Shown here piece by piece: positions 1-9,259 of a stretch of DNA of 64,000 bases (position 1 is the first letter of the stretch; each line of letters begins with the position of its first letter). The stretch is from positions 31,236 through 95,235 of the forward strand of contig DBBY01000042.1 of the NCBI GenBank assembly GCA_002292855.1, read 5' to 3'. The notes beneath the pieces were generated by a model, which saw nothing but the letters and a program-made list of their open reading frames with translations, ran no database searches and was not told where the DNA came from. The position numbers were made by a program, and so were the translations under genes. Source of the stretch: Flavobacteriales bacterium UBA972. GTDB lineage: Bacteria; Bacteroidota; Bacteroidia; Flavobacteriales; Schleiferiaceae.

Positions 1-305
1 TAGAGGTCCTGAAACTCTGCCGTGATGACCCTGCCCTCGCCTTCGTGCTCCTCCACTCCCATGCCGTAGGAGACGCTGATCGGCTTGATTTTACTAATTA
101 TGGCCGTACCCGAATAGCCCTTTTTGTCGGCCTCGTGCGCGACGACGTGGTAGCCGAGTCCGTCCAAGACCTCTTTGGCCTGATCCACCGTGCACTTAAT
201 CTCCTGAAAACCCATTACGTCGGGGTTGAGTCCGCGCACAATCTCGTGCAATCCTTTGCCAGCAACTGCCCGAAGGCCGTTTACGTTCCAAGAAATAATG
301 TTCAT
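1..305 (-). CDS. xth: Exodeoxyribonuclease III (partial, C-terminal part off the left edge)
   Basis: Only the first 101 residues are in the window; the rest lies to the left. The start is ATG at 303-305 and the product opens with MNIISWNVNGLRA, the hallmark of the ExoIII/AP endonuclease family, followed by GFQEIKC, where the Glu matches the metal-binding Glu of the family. The enzyme would act in base excision repair at abasic sites. It diverges from the lipoprotein at 333 with only 27 bases between the two starts; a -7-like TACCTTCG lies 4 nt upstream of the ATG. Family assignment is firm, the length unknown. Confidence 0.9.
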   Translation of the reverse strand, partial: MNIISWNVNGLRAVAGKGLHEIVRGLNPDVMGFQEIKCTVDQAKEVLDGLGYHVVAHEADKKGYSGTAIISKIKPISVSYGMGVEEHEGEGRVITAEFQDL

Positions 306-332
306 TGGCCGAAGGTACATTACCTTACCGCT
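306..332. promoter_or_regulatory. Compact divergent promoter region between xth and a lipoprotein gene
   Basis: The 27-base gap holds two back-to-back -7-like elements: TACCTTCG on the minus strand (310-317, 4 nt before the xth ATG) and the weaker TACCTTAC on the plus strand (321-328, 4 nt before the ATG at 333). Any -33 elements would have to lie inside the opposite gene. This is inference from the Bacteroidota TANNTTTG consensus; the plus-strand copy matches only 6 of 8 positions. Confidence 0.4.
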
Positions 333-926
333 ATGCTCCGAGGGTCCATCCTGCTTTTGGCTGCCGTGCTCGCTTCGGGCTGCAGCGCTCCCCCAATAGG
401 GCGGTTTGCGCTCGAGCAAAATCCCAGTCAGATCATGACTATGGAACTGTATCGAAGCCGCAGCACCTGGAGCTTCGTGCAAAGCTACCCGGGATTGGTT
501 AACCGCGTCGAAATGGACCGAAGAGGCAACCTCCTGGGCCACGAACTGACCGCCGGAAGCCAGGTGCTAAGCTCAAGGAGGGAAGGTTCTGAACTAATTC
601 TGCCTGCCGGCCGCGTCCCGAGCCCAGACAGCCTCTACCACCTGAGCGCACTTACTGCCCTACCCCTGCTCCTGCCCAAAATTCAAAGCCTCTCCCTGGG
701 TTCGTCGGCGCAGGTTAGCGCGAGTACGGCACCCTCGGGTGACCTTGTAGTCATAGAATGGACCTGCACCGCACGAAGCAACAGTGAACGGCGCTACCTA
801 GCCCGCTATGAAGTCACTACGGCAGACCTTAGGTACACCAAGCAGCGGGGCCGATGGGCCCTGCAGTCGGCCGAATACCGCGAGCGTGAATACGTGCAGC
901 GATGGAATAGGATTCCGCGCCGCTAA
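333..926 (+). CDS. Putative lipoprotein of unknown function
   Basis: 197 residues. The frame is open further upstream, but the ATG at 333 is chosen because it starts a classic lipoprotein signal: a short hydrophobic stretch ending in the lipobox LASGC with Cys about residue 17. The mature part has no family that I recognise; it is rich in Ser, Leu and Arg, with a basic C-terminus. It converges on the mutase gene, stop codons 5 bases apart, with no terminator visible between them. Expected location is the outer or inner membrane facing the periplasm. Confidence 0.7.
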   Translation: MLRGSILLLAAVLASGCSAPPIGRFALEQNPSQIMTMELYRSRSTWSFVQSYPGLVNRVEMDRRGNLLGHELTAGSQVLSSRREGSELILPAGRVPSPDSLYHLSALTALPLLLPKIQSLSLGSSAQVSASTAPSGDLVVIEWTCTARSNSERRYLARYEVTTADLRYTKQRGRWALQSAEYREREYVQRWNRIPRR

Positions 927-931
927 GCCTC

Positions 932-3900
932 TTACATGTTGCGGCGGTACTGACCGCCCACTTCAAACATGGCCTCGGTAATGGCACCTAAAGAGCACAC
1001 TTTAGCAGCTTCCATGATGGCATCAAACATGGGCTCGTTGGTCAATGCCGCACGACTAATACGGTCCAATGCCTGGGCAGACTCGTCCTTACGGACTGCC
1101 TGAATCTGCTCTACCCGGGCAATCTGCCGTTCCTTCTCGTCGACCTCAGCGCGGATTACCTCGCCCGGAATAAGGGTTGGGGAACCTTTGCTGCTCAAGA
1201 AGGTATTCACGCCAATAATGGGGAACTCGCCGGTGTGCTTGAGCATCTCGTAGTGCATCGACTCCTCCTGAATCTTGCCTCGCTGGTACATGGTCTCCAT
1301 CGCTCCGAGCACGCCACCGCGCTCGTTAATGCGGTCAAATTCCAGAAGAACAGCGTCTTCGACCAAGTCGGTCAGCTCTTCGATGATAAAGGAACCCTGA
1401 ATCGGGTTCTCGTTTTTGGCCAAGCCCAGTTCCTTGTTGATAATCAACTGAATGGCCATCGCACGGCGCACACTTTCTTCGGTCGGAGTCGTGATTGCCT
1501 CGTCGTAGGCATTGGTATGCAGCGAGTTGCAGTTGTCGTAGATGGCATACAGGGCCTGCAGCGTGGTTCGAATGTCGTTAAAATCAATCTCCTGAGCGTG
1601 CAAGGACCTGCCCGAGGTCTGAATATGGTACTTCAGCATTTGCGCCCTGGGGTCCGCTCCGTACTTATTTTTCATGGCTTTAGCCCAAATCCGGCGTGCC
1701 ACGCGTCCGATTACGGCATACTCCGGGTCGATTCCGTTGCTAAAGAAAAAGCTCAGGTTCGGACCAAATGCGTTGATGTCCATGCCTCGGCTGAGGTAGT
1801 ACTCTACGTAGGTGAATCCGTTGGCCAGGGTGAATGCAAGTTGAGAAATCGGGTTGGCGCCCGCTTCGGCAATGTGGTAGCCGCTGATCGACACCGAGTA
1901 GAAATTCCGCACCCTGCGGTCAATGAAGTAGGCCTGCACGTCACCCATCAGGCGAAGCGCAAATTCGGTGCTGAAAATGCAGGTGTTTTGCGCTTGATCC
2001 TCCTTGAGAATGTCGGCCTGAACCGTTCCCCGCACCTGATTCAGCGCATCATCCTTGATGGCCGCATAGACCTTTGCCGGCAGCACTTCGTCGCCCGAAA
2101 TGCCGAGGAGCATGAGGCCCAAACCGTCGTTGCCCTCGGGCAAGGTGCCGTGGTAGCGCGGACGAACCTGACCCTTGGCTTCGTACTTGGCCTGCAGAAC
2201 CTTCTCTACCTCAGACTCTAGGCCATTGAGCTTAATGTACTTCTCGCACTGCTGGTCGATCGCGGCATTCAAAAAGAACGCGAGCACCATCGGGGCGGGC
2301 CCGTTAATGGTCATGGACACCGAGGTGGCGGGGTCGCAAAGATCAAAGCCGCTGTACAAACGCTTTGCGTCGTCGAGGCAGCAGACCGAAACCCCGGCGT
2401 TGCCGAGCTTTCCATAAATATCGGGGCGTCGACCCGGGTCGCGTCCATAAAGTGTTACCGAATCAAAAGCAGTCGAAAGCCGTTTGGCGGGCGTACCCAA
2501 CGACACATAGTGAAAGCGCTTATTGGTCCGCTCTGGACCGCCCTCGCCGGCAAACATGCGCGTCGGATCCTCGCCCTGGCGCTTGAAGGGGTACAGTCCT
2601 GCCGTGTAGGGGAACATGCCCGGAACATTCTCCTGAAGCTGCCAGCGAAGAATATCACCCCAGCTGCGGTAGGATGGAGTCACAACCTTGGGAATATCTG
2701 AATTCGAAAGGGACTTCGTGTGGGTGGGCAGCTTAATGTCCTTGCCCCGAACCTGGTAGACGTACTCGGGGTTTTTGTAGCGCTGCCGCAGGGCATTCCA
2801 ACCTTCGATTAGGGCCCAGTTGTGCGGATCCAAATCCCGCTTGCGCAGCTCGTAGGCCTCTTGAATGCCTTTGGCCAATCGGTCGCGGTCGTCCAGCTTT
2901 GACGCACGCATCTCGCCTTCAGCCTTGTGCAGGCTATAAAGTGCATCCGCCACGTCGGCTTGGTGGTCCGCCCATGCGTTGTAGCTGCGGATTCCCTCTG
3001 ATATCTCGCTCAGGTAGCGGGTTCGGTGGGGCGGAATCACAAAGAGCTTCTCGCCCGGCTCCTTGACCACTTCTGGGGCCAATTGCCACTGGTCGTTTGC
3101 AGTTTTTGTCCTGAGCGCATCGACGATGGCCGCAAACAGACGGTTGGTACCGGGATCGTTGAACTGGCTGGCCATGGTGCCAAAAACGGGCATGTCGTCC
3201 AAGGGGTCATCCCAGCGTAGGTGGTTACGTTGGTACTGTTTTTTAACGTCGCGGAGCGCGTCGAGGGCTCCGCGCTTATCAAATTTGTTGAGGGCAATCA
3301 AGTCGGCAAAATCGAGCATGTCAATTTTCTCGAGCTGCGTGGCTGCGCCGTATTCTGGGGTCATCACATAAAGCGAGACGTCGCTGTGGTCAAGGATTTC
3401 CGTATCTGATTGGCCAATTCCACTGGTTTCTAGTACAATCAGGTCGTACTTGGCCGCCTTGAGCACAGTTAGGGCGTCGCTGACGTGCTTGCTCAGGGCA
3501 AGGTTGCTCTGGCGCGTAGCAAGAGAACGCATGTAGACGTTGTCGTGGTTGATGGCATTCATCCTAATCCGGTCGCCGAGCAGGGCCCCTCCGGTCTTGC
3601 GCTTGGACGGATCCACACTCACCAAACCAATTTTAAGGCCCGGAAAATGGCGAAGCACGCGGCGTACGAGCTCATCGACCATGGAGCTTTTGCCGGAACC
3701 TCCGGTGCCGGTGATGCCCAAAACCGGAGCCTGATTCAGGGCTGCTAAAGCCTCGACCTCAGCCCTTAGGGTTTCGTAGACAGCAGGAGCATTTTCTGCG
3801 GCAGAAATCATGCGGGCCACCGAACGAGGCCTTTGAATTTTAACTCCTTCGAGGGCATCTTCAACCTGACTTCCGATGGCAAAATCACAGCGCTCCAGAA

Positions 3901-4315
3901 GGTCGTTAATCATGCCCTGAAGGCCCATAGTCCTTCCGTCGTCGGGGTGGTAGATCCGAGTAATTCCGTAGGCCTGAAGTTCTTGAATTTCACTGGGCAA
4001 AATAGTTCCACCGCCGCCGCCAAAGATTTTAATGTGCCCCGCTCCGCGTTCCTCCAGCAAGTCATGCATGAACTTGAAGTACTCCAAATGCCCGCCCTGG
4101 TAGGAGGTCATGGCAATGGCGTTGGCGTCTTCTTGAATGGCGGTCTCCACCACCTCTTGGGCGCTGCGGTCGTGGCCCAAATGAATAACTTCGGCCCCTG
4201 ACGACTGCAAGATGCGTCGCATTATGTTAATGCTCGCGTCGTGCCCGTCAAAAAGCGAGGCCGCCGTAACAATTCGAATCGGATGCTGGGGCTTGTAGGG
4301 TTGGGATTCCACCAT
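932..4315 (-). CDS. icmF: Fused B12-dependent acyl-CoA mutase (isobutyryl-CoA mutase IcmF type)
   Basis: 1127 residues in one chain. Residues about 10-145 form the cobalamin-binding domain with FDGHDASIN (DxHxxS/G-type cobalt-ligand loop). A MeaB/MeaI-like P-loop GTPase follows ([11 protein letters not shown] near 200-210, LNKFDKRGA). The TIM-barrel mutase domain fills the C-terminal half ([30 protein letters not shown]). This order, B12 - GTPase chaperone - mutase, is that of IcmF rather than methylmalonyl-CoA mutase; the Phe in GLYPFKR also favours isobutyryl/butyryl-CoA over methylmalonyl-CoA. ATG 4315 is chosen because the longer frame runs into the upstream HAD gene, 31 bases away on the same strand. 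Substrate choice is inferred, not proven. Confidence 0.88.
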   Translation of the reverse strand: MVESQPYKPQHPIRIVTAASLFDGHDASINIMRRILQSSGAEVIHLGHDRSAQEVVETAIQEDANAIAMTSYQGGHLEYFKFMHDLLEERGAGHIKIFGGGGGTILPSEIQELQAYGITRIYHPDDGRTMGLQGMINDLLERCDFAIGSQVEDALEGVKIQRPRSVARMISAAENAPAVYETLRAEVEALAALNQAPVLGITGTGGSGKSSMVDELVRRVLRHFPGLKIGLVSVDPSKRKTGGALLGDRIRMNAINHDNVYMRSLATRQSNLALSKHVSDALTVLKAAKYDLIVLETSGIGQSDTEILDHSDVSLYVMTPEYGAATQLEKIDMLDFADLIALNKFDKRGALDALRDVKKQYQRNHLRWDDPLDDMPVFGTMASQFNDPGTNRLFAAIVDALRTKTANDQWQLAPEVVKEPGEKLFVIPPHRTRYLSEISEGIRSYNAWADHQADVADALYSLHKAEGEMRASKLDDRDRLAKGIQEAYELRKRDLDPHNWALIEGWNALRQRYKNPEYVYQVRGKDIKLPTHTKSLSNSDIPKVVTPSYRSWGDILRWQLQENVPGMFPYTAGLYPFKRQGEDPTRMFAGEGGPERTNKRFHYVSLGTPAKRLSTAFDSVTLYGRDPGRRPDIYGKLGNAGVSVCCLDDAKRLYSGFDLCDPATSVSMTINGPAPMVLAFFLNAAIDQQCEKYIKLNGLESEVEKVLQAKYEAKGQVRPRYHGTLPEGNDGLGLMLLGISGDEVLPAKVYAAIKDDALNQVRGTVQADILKEDQAQNTCIFSTEFALRLMGDVQAYFIDRRVRNFYSVSISGYHIAEAGANPISQLAFTLANGFTYVEYYLSRGMDINAFGPNLSFFFSNGIDPEYAVIGRVARRIWAKAMKNKYGADPRAQMLKYHIQTSGRSLHAQEIDFNDIRTTLQALYAIYDNCNSLHTNAYDEAITTPTEESVRRAMAIQLIINKELGLAKNENPIQGSFIIEELTDLVEDAVLLEFDRINERGGVLGAMETMYQRGKIQEESMHYEMLKHTGEFPIIGVNTFLSSKGSPTLIPGEVIRAEVDEKERQIARVEQIQAVRKDESAQALDRISRAALTNEPMFDAIMEAAKVCSLGAITEAMFEVGGQYRRNM

Positions 4316-4346
4316 AAAAGCAAAGATACCGCGCAGACCGAGACCC

Positions 4347-5075
4347 CTACTGCCCGATCGCTCGGTCGAGCAGATCCGCAAAGGTCCGCCAGTGACGAAA
4401 CTCAAAGTCAGGAATTGCCTGAGCGTCAGGCGCAATGGCATCCGCGGCGTGAAACCAGGCCGTGCGCATACCAACTCCCTGCCCACCAAGTACATCCCGG
4501 AGCAAGGAATCTCCGACCATCCACGACTCCTGAGGACTGGCCCCCGCTGCGTGAAGTGCTGCCGTGAAAATCCCTGGACTGGGCTTGTAGGAGCCCGCAC
4601 GGTCCGAAGTCATGCTTACTGTGAAGAACTGGCTCAATCCCAAGGCAGCCACCTTGCGCTCTTGGGGTTCCGACACCCCATTGGTGATGAGATGCAGCTG
4701 GTGTCCGACTTGGCGAAGCTCCTCTAGAGCCTCTGCGGCACCGTCGTAACCCTGACCGAGGTCAGGCAATCGCTTCTTGAGTCGGGATTCGCAGTCTTTG
4801 GCAAGTTCTTTAAGGCCTTTGGGCGAACCCTGAACCAGTCCCATTTCGCGAAACAGGAGCGCAAACCGACGCGCCCTGACGTATTCTACTCCGAGGTTAT
4901 GGTCTTGAATGTGGTCCCAAAGGCGGTCGTTGATGGCCAAATAGCACGCTGCAAATTGCGCAGAGGTCCCGTATGAATCCCATCCCAAGTCCGCGTGGAG
5001 TTCTTCAAAAAAGATCCTGTGGTTGCCCTCATGGTGCCAAAGAGTGCGATCAAGATCAAAAAAAAGATGGGCCAT
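4347..5075 (-). CDS. HAD-superfamily hydrolase, YjjG/YfnB-like nucleotidase
   Basis: 242 residues. Motif I is FFDLDRTLW with nucleophile Asp7 and acid/base Asp9; motif II is LITNG; the Lys is in SYKPSPGIF; motif III/IV is VGDSLLRDV. The helical cap between residues about 15 and 100 and the overall length fit the YjjG group, pyrimidine 5'-nucleotidases that remove non-canonical nucleotides. Substrate cannot be read from the sequence. It lies upstream of the mutase gene on the same strand and is probably co-transcribed. A -7-like GACCTTTG sits 4 nt before the ATG. Confidence 0.85.
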   Translation of the reverse strand: MAHLFFDLDRTLWHHEGNHRIFFEELHADLGWDSYGTSAQFAACYLAINDRLWDHIQDHNLGVEYVRARRFALLFREMGLVQGSPKGLKELAKDCESRLKKRLPDLGQGYDGAAEALEELRQVGHQLHLITNGVSEPQERKVAALGLSQFFTVSMTSDRAGSYKPSPGIFTAALHAAGASPQESWMVGDSLLRDVLGGQGVGMRTAWFHAADAIAPDAQAIPDFEFRHWRTFADLLDRAIGQ

Positions 5076-5154
5076 GGTGCAAAGGTCGATGCGGGGGCTC
5101 GAGGAATGTCAAAAAAGTTAACCTTAACCACACGGGCGTGGCACTTGTTTGCTC

Positions 5155-5162
5155 TATTTTTG
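5155..5162 (+). promoter_or_regulatory. TANNTTTG -7 element for the 5180 gene
   Basis: TATTTTTG is an exact match to the Bacteroidota -7 consensus, 17 nt upstream of the ATG at 5180. No convincing -33 TTG was found at the usual spacing. The rest of the 5076-5179 gap holds a short palindrome (GTTAACCTTAAC) and nothing else recognisable. Confidence 0.45.
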
Positions 5163-5179
5163 GTGCTTAATTAAAACGT

Positions 5180-5815
5180 ATGACGCCTCGTACCATTCTT
5201 TATCTGCGCATCGCCTTAGGGGTCATCGCAGTTTTATTTGCCTTTCGCATTTACCGAATCATCATGGAGCCCATTGAGTTCCAGAAAATTAAGGATCGCC
5301 GCTACGAGGCGGTAATCATGCAGCTCGAGCAGCTCCGCGAAGCGCAGCTCGCCTTCAAAAATGAATACGGCATGTATGCCTCCGAAGTTTCTACCCTGGT
5401 AGACTTCATCAAAAACGCAGAAGTGACGATTGTAGAGCGCAAGGATTCCTCGTTCATGCAGTACAACAAGGTCTACCAAATTGACATGAACAAAGACACC
5501 ATCATCTACCGCGTGATCGGCAGCGCCCCCGCACTGACGAAACTCCGCAGCCAAAGAGAAGATTTGTTCCCCGAAGACCTCAACCTAGACGACTTGCTCA
5601 CCATTAAATACAGCCAAGATTCTACCTTTAAAATGGGTACTGCGGTGATTGAGAAAAATGGAATTAAAGTGCCCGTGTTTGAAATCAAGGCGAGCAATGC
5701 TGCCATATTCAGCGAATTCTACGGCAAGTACGAAAACTACATTAAGCGCTTAAAAAACAGCGATTTAATCGTCGGTTCGCTCACCGAGCCAACCCTTAGC
5801 GGCAACTGGAACTAA
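5180..5815 (+). CDS. Unknown protein with an N-terminal membrane anchor
   Basis: 211 residues. Residues about 5-28 form one transmembrane helix, after which the chain (EFQKIKDRRYEAVIMQLEQLREAQ region) looks helical and then mixed, presumably periplasmic. The layout of one helix followed by a segment with LREAQLAFKNEYG resembles pilin/pseudopilin-like conserved proteins, where a long N-terminal helix leads into a small globular domain, but no prepilin cleavage site is visible. I do not recognise the family. It is followed after 5 bases by the DUF3822-like gene and then rsmD, probably one transcript. Confidence 0.7.
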   Translation: MTPRTILYLRIALGVIAVLFAFRIYRIIMEPIEFQKIKDRRYEAVIMQLEQLREAQLAFKNEYGMYASEVSTLVDFIKNAEVTIVERKDSSFMQYNKVYQIDMNKDTIIYRVIGSAPALTKLRSQREDLFPEDLNLDDLLTIKYSQDSTFKMGTAVIEKNGIKVPVFEIKASNAAIFSEFYGKYENYIKRLKNSDLIVGSLTEPTLSGNWN

Positions 5816-5820
5816 TCGCT

Positions 5821-6342
5821 TTGACTCCATCAGTTTGGGTTGAACCCTCTAGCGGACTCCAATGGCATGATGAATCATTCTGCATGCTGGTGCCCAAAAA
5901 TAGTGCGGACTCCGACTGGCGAATCGTCGACCCTCAAGGAAGCTCCTGGTTTCGCAGTCCTTTGGATGAGCGCTACCACTTAGTCTACCGCTTTTCTGAA
6001 AGCCCAGAGGGAGCGCAACCCCTAAGTCTTTTTAACCTTCGCAGGTGGCTCAGCAGCCGACCTACCGGCCGGGCAGTTCGGGCCCAGTGGTGGAACGACC
6101 GTTTAGAGCTCGCCGCCTTAGACGGAACCCTAATTAAAGCCCATGCGGTGCATCGGGCCCCAAGTGCCGAGGATGCCGCGTACTTTGCCTTGCTCCTGTT
6201 TGACCAGCTTGACTGGGCAGGCAGCACGGTACCGTTGTTTTGGGAAGGGGAAGGAAGCGAAGACGTCCAGAAGTGGACGAAGCATTTTATTGCGCACTGG
6301 CACAGCCGTTCCCTTGAGGGCGTTTTGGGACTCGCATCGTGA
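5821..6342 (+). CDS. DUF3822-like protein
   Basis: 173 residues, assigned mainly from position (directly before rsmD, where DUF3822 members sit in many Bacteroidota) and a weak match to the family pattern of a C-terminal segment with SAEDAAYFALLLFDQL and PLFWEGE. It is shorter than most members, so it may be divergent. The start is a TTG at 5821, five bases after the preceding stop; the first in-frame ATG would cut into the chain. The stop overlaps the rsmD GTG start by four bases. Function unknown. Confidence 0.6.
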   Translation: MTPSVWVEPSSGLQWHDESFCMLVPKNSADSDWRIVDPQGSSWFRSPLDERYHLVYRFSESPEGAQPLSLFNLRRWLSSRPTGRAVRAQWWNDRLELAALDGTLIKAHAVHRAPSAEDAAYFALLLFDQLDWAGSTVPLFWEGEGSEDVQKWTKHFIAHWHSRSLEGVLGLAS

Positions 6343-6866
6343 GAATAATCCGAGGTTCCCACCGCGCCAAAATCCTTCGAGCTCCGTCAAGCCTGCCCGT
6401 GAGGCCTACTACCGACATGGCCAAAGAAGGCCTTTTCAACATCCTTGAGAACCACCTAACCTGGAGCGAAGTGCGGGCTCTCGACCTCTTTGCCGGCACC
6501 GGGAACCTCAGCTACGAAATGGCCAGCCGCGGATGCCCTGACGTTACCGCGGTGGACAGCTACCGAGACTGCGTCCGCTTCATTCAAAAAACCGCAGAAC
6601 AGCTTCAGCTTCCCATTCGCACGGTGGGCGAAGACGCCATGCGCTTTGTGCAGCGCAATCCCAGCCGCTGGAACGTCATTTTGGCAGACCCGCCCTACGA
6701 CTTTGCCCACTACCCTGCGTTGGCCGACCTGGCCCTTGCACGCCTTACCGAAGACGGACTGCTCGTAATCGAGCACAGTGCCGCCACCGATTTTAAGGAG
6801 CATCCGAACTTCACGGAGGTGCGCCGCTACGGCAGCGTACACTTTAGCTTTTTTGCAGCGCCTTAA
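6339..6866 (+). CDS. rsmD: 16S rRNA (guanine(966)-N2)-methyltransferase
   Basis: 175 residues. RsmD methylates G966 of 16S rRNA in the assembled 30S particle. Seen are the N-terminal MRIIRGSHRAK and RPTTDMAKEGLFNIL segments typical of RsmD, SAM-binding motif I DLFAGTGNLSYE and the catalytic ADPPYDF (N6/N2-type DPPY motif). Start is GTG at 6339, overlapping the previous gene by four bases. Its 3' end overlaps that of the convergent rdgB by 23 bases. Confidence 0.93.
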   Translation: MRIIRGSHRAKILRAPSSLPVRPTTDMAKEGLFNILENHLTWSEVRALDLFAGTGNLSYEMASRGCPDVTAVDSYRDCVRFIQKTAEQLQLPIRTVGEDAMRFVQRNPSRWNVILADPPYDFAHYPALADLALARLTEDGLLVIEHSAATDFKEHPNFTEVRRYGSVHFSFFAAP

Positions 6867-7422
6867 GCCAAGCCGCTACCGCCCGACTTCGGTGGCTGAT
6901 GAGGCTTTTTTCGCCTTCCTGCATCTCGGCAAAGGTTCTGCCGTCGCCCTCAGACGGAACAAAAAGTGAATCGTAGCCAAATCCCTGACTGCCGCGCTCT
7001 GCTTGGGTGATTTCTCCTTCAACCTGGCCCAAATAAAGGGAGGTACCCTCTTGGGTAGTCCAGGCCAAAACGGTCTTGAATCGAGCTTTGCGCTCTGCCG
7101 CACCTTGCATGTGCACAAGAAGCTTGGCTCGGTTGTCGGAATCTGATTTTTGAGGACCCGCATAGTAGGCGCTGTGAACCCCTGGAAGACCATCTAAATA
7201 ATCCACTTCAAGTCCGCTATCGTCCGCAAGGCTGGGTAGACCGCAGGCACGCCAAAGAAACTCGGACTTTTGCTGGGCATTCTCTTGAAGGGTCGTCCCG
7301 TCTTCAGGGAGCTCTCCTGCAATACCTAAATCCGAGGGGGTCAGCAACTCCCAATGTTCAGGAAGCACAGCCCTTAGTTCGCGAATCTTGTGCGGATTCT
7401 GGCTTGCAAGCACCAATTTCAC
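6844..7422 (-). CDS. rdgB: Non-canonical purine NTP pyrophosphatase (RdgB/HAM1)
   Basis: 192 residues, normal family length. It hydrolyses XTP, dITP and ITP to monophosphates so that they are not built into nucleic acids. The N-terminal LASQNPHKIREL is the substrate-binding S/TxN..K motif, LADDSGLEVDYLDGLPGVHS carries the metal-binding Asp residues, and GFGYDSLFVP and SHRSRAVAA are the C-terminal family blocks. The start is GTG at 7420-7422, overlapping the oxyR stop by four bases, so it is the last gene of the six-gene chain running from radC. Confidence 0.93.
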   Translation of the reverse strand: MKLVLASQNPHKIRELRAVLPEHWELLTPSDLGIAGELPEDGTTLQENAQQKSEFLWRACGLPSLADDSGLEVDYLDGLPGVHSAYYAGPQKSDSDNRAKLLVHMQGAAERKARFKTVLAWTTQEGTSLYLGQVEGEITQAERGSQGFGYDSLFVPSEGDGRTFAEMQEGEKSLISHRSRAVAAWLKALQKS

Positions 7423-8372
7423 TGGGTACGGTCTAAAACGTGATCCTGGTCCGCAATGGCGCGAAGGCCTTCAGGAACCGAAGCGCGCACAATCTGGGCA
7501 AGGGCCTCCACCATTCCTTTTTTGGGGTTGCCCGGCATGGTCAATAGGGCGACTTGCCTAACGGGGCGGGGTTCCGCAATAGGCTTGACCCGTTTTTGGC
7601 GGACCGCTGAGAGTTCGTCAATGGCCAACTGGGGCAAAAGCGTCATTCCAAGGCCCTCGTCGGCAAGGCGCACTAGGGTTTCAAACTGCCCAACCTTGAC
7701 CGTTATGCGTTCGTTGGGCCGCTCCACTCCGCAAAGCTTAAGAACCTGGTCCCTAAAGCAATGACCCTCTGGAAGCAGCAGGATTTGCTCCATCTTGAGC
7801 TCCGAGGAGGTCAAGAATAAATCCCGAGACTTGGGGTGACCCTCGGGCAAGTAAGCAAAAAGTGGTTCGCGGTAGAGGGCCTCCTGCACAAAGTGACTGG
7901 GTGAGATCGGAACCGCCAGTATGGCCGCATCCAGCAAGCCCGAGTCCAGCTTCTCGAGGAGCTGGTCCGTCATGGCCTCCTCGATCTCCAGTTTTAGGTT
8001 GGCAAACCGACGCAGCAGTTCAGGGGCAAAACGCGGAATCAGGTAGGGTGCAATGGTAGAAATTATACCCAAGCGGAGCCTACCCTCCAGGTGCATGTGA
8101 AAGTGCCGGCTAGCCTCAAGGAGGTTATGAGCCGAGTGCATCGTCCGTTGGGCATGAGCCAATACCTGAACTCCCAGTGGGGTGAGTTGAATGGGTTGGC
8201 TCCGGCGGTCCACCAAACTTCCTTGAACGAGCTCTTCTAATTTTTGAATTTGGGCCGACAATGTTGGCTGCGAAACACCACAGGCCTTGGCAGCCCTACC
8301 AAAATGGCAGTGCTCCGCTAGGGCCTCAAAGTACTGCAGCTGAATTAGGGTAATTGCCACGGAGCGTTCCAT
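7419..8372 (-). CDS. oxyR: OxyR-type LysR family peroxide-sensing regulator
   Basis: About 317 residues from the ATG at 8372; GTG at 8360 (MAITLIQLQYF) fits the family length even better. The N-terminal winged helix (HFGRAAKACGVSQPTLSAQIQ) is followed by a LysR effector domain. The segment GHCFRDQVLKLC carries two Cys nine residues apart, matching E. coli OxyR Cys199 and Cys208, which form the peroxide-induced disulfide. This supports a true hydrogen peroxide sensor. Its 5' end overlaps the GNAT-like gene and its stop overlaps rdgB. Targets cannot be seen here. Confidence 0.9.
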   Translation of the reverse strand: MERSVAITLIQLQYFEALAEHCHFGRAAKACGVSQPTLSAQIQKLEELVQGSLVDRRSQPIQLTPLGVQVLAHAQRTMHSAHNLLEASRHFHMHLEGRLRLGIISTIAPYLIPRFAPELLRRFANLKLEIEEAMTDQLLEKLDSGLLDAAILAVPISPSHFVQEALYREPLFAYLPEGHPKSRDLFLTSSELKMEQILLLPEGHCFRDQVLKLCGVERPNERITVKVGQFETLVRLADEGLGMTLLPQLAIDELSAVRQKRVKPIAEPRPVRQVALLTMPGNPKKGMVEALAQIVRASVPEGLRAIADQDHVLDRTQ

Positions 8373-9259
8373 CGTTCCCACCGAAGATAGGGCACATTAA
8401 CCGCCCCAAAACCTTGGTAAAAGCGGGCTAAACCCTCTGCCGAGGTTCCCTCGAAGTCGAGAATCTTCCAGCGTCCAACGGCCATCGTGATGAACTCATT
8501 GATGAGCCAAGTCATGGAGTTGCTCTCGCGTCCCTCGGGGGTGGTGGCGCTAAAAAGCAGCAGAGCACGATCCCCAGAAAAAGCCACAAAAATGCCAGCA
8601 AGCCATTGGTTGCCTTCGCCCAGCGCAGCCCAAACCGCTCCCCTGCCTTGGTGCAGCAGGTGGTACATGGCCGTCTTCATGGCCTGATCGTAGCCCTTGG
8701 GAATCGCATACTTCTCCCCTTGATTTTGGGCGAAATAATTCCATAATTCCTCGGGATTGCTGTACTCCCAGAGCTGGTTGACCCCGGCCTTCGCGAGATT
8801 TCGGCGGGTCTGGCTTGAATAAGCCTGGTGCAGTGCCTCGTAGCTCCCGTCCAGCCGAAGCTCGTAGTTAGGTGCTGAGTACCATCGCTCCCAACCTGCC
8901 TTGCGCCAATGCCAACCACGGTCTGCATACCATCCAGTCGGCCTGCTCATGCTCAGGCGCAGTCGGAGCAGCCTCGGCAGCGCGTCCAAGGCCTCCCTAA
9001 GCCGCTCAGGATCGTCTGCTGCCCTGCCCAATGGTCCGAGCCGCTGGGCTCCAAACGGGCAAAATGCCTGCTTAAAACCCCATTTACTCCGCCCGAGGGC
9101 AAAAGGAAGAATGAGGTCTTCGGACTGCAGCGCCATCCAGTTAATACCCAAACAATCCAAATAGCCCATGCGGTCGTAGGGGAAGCCGTCGCTGCGAAGC
9201 GCGTGGGCCAGTTCCCACTCTTCTTCGTTGGGGTTGTCGGTGGTTTTAAATGGGCTCAT
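8345..9259 (-). CDS. GNAT / FemAB-like acyltransferase family protein
   Basis: 304 residues from ATG 9259, chosen because it overlaps the preceding stop in an ATGA; a longer frame to 9328 is open but lies within the upstream gene. The C-terminal half has an acyl-CoA N-acyltransferase pattern (SSQTRRNLAKAG, then GVAW-like QWLAGIFVAFSGDRALLLFS, ILDFEGTSAEGLARFYQGFG), as in FemAB/GNAT-fold proteins that act on amino sugars or aminoacyl groups. The position after an epimerase and a deacetylase-like gene hints at acylation of an amino sugar, but this is inference. Confidence 0.7.
   Translation of the reverse strand: MSPFKTTDNPNEEEWELAHALRSDGFPYDRMGYLDCLGINWMALQSEDLILPFALGRSKWGFKQAFCPFGAQRLGPLGRAADDPERLREALDALPRLLRLRLSMSRPTGWYADRGWHWRKAGWERWYSAPNYELRLDGSYEALHQAYSSQTRRNLAKAGVNQLWEYSNPEELWNYFAQNQGEKYAIPKGYDQAMKTAMYHLLHQGRGAVWAALGEGNQWLAGIFVAFSGDRALLLFSATTPEGRESNSMTWLINEFITMAVGRWKILDFEGTSAEGLARFYQGFGAVNVPYLRWERWNAPWQLP

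Noticed and set aside
1235..2221. Long plus-strand open frame (328 codons) opposite the B12 mutase gene
   Set aside because: It is the antisense of a well-conserved mutase domain, with no signal, domain or spacing that supports a gene.
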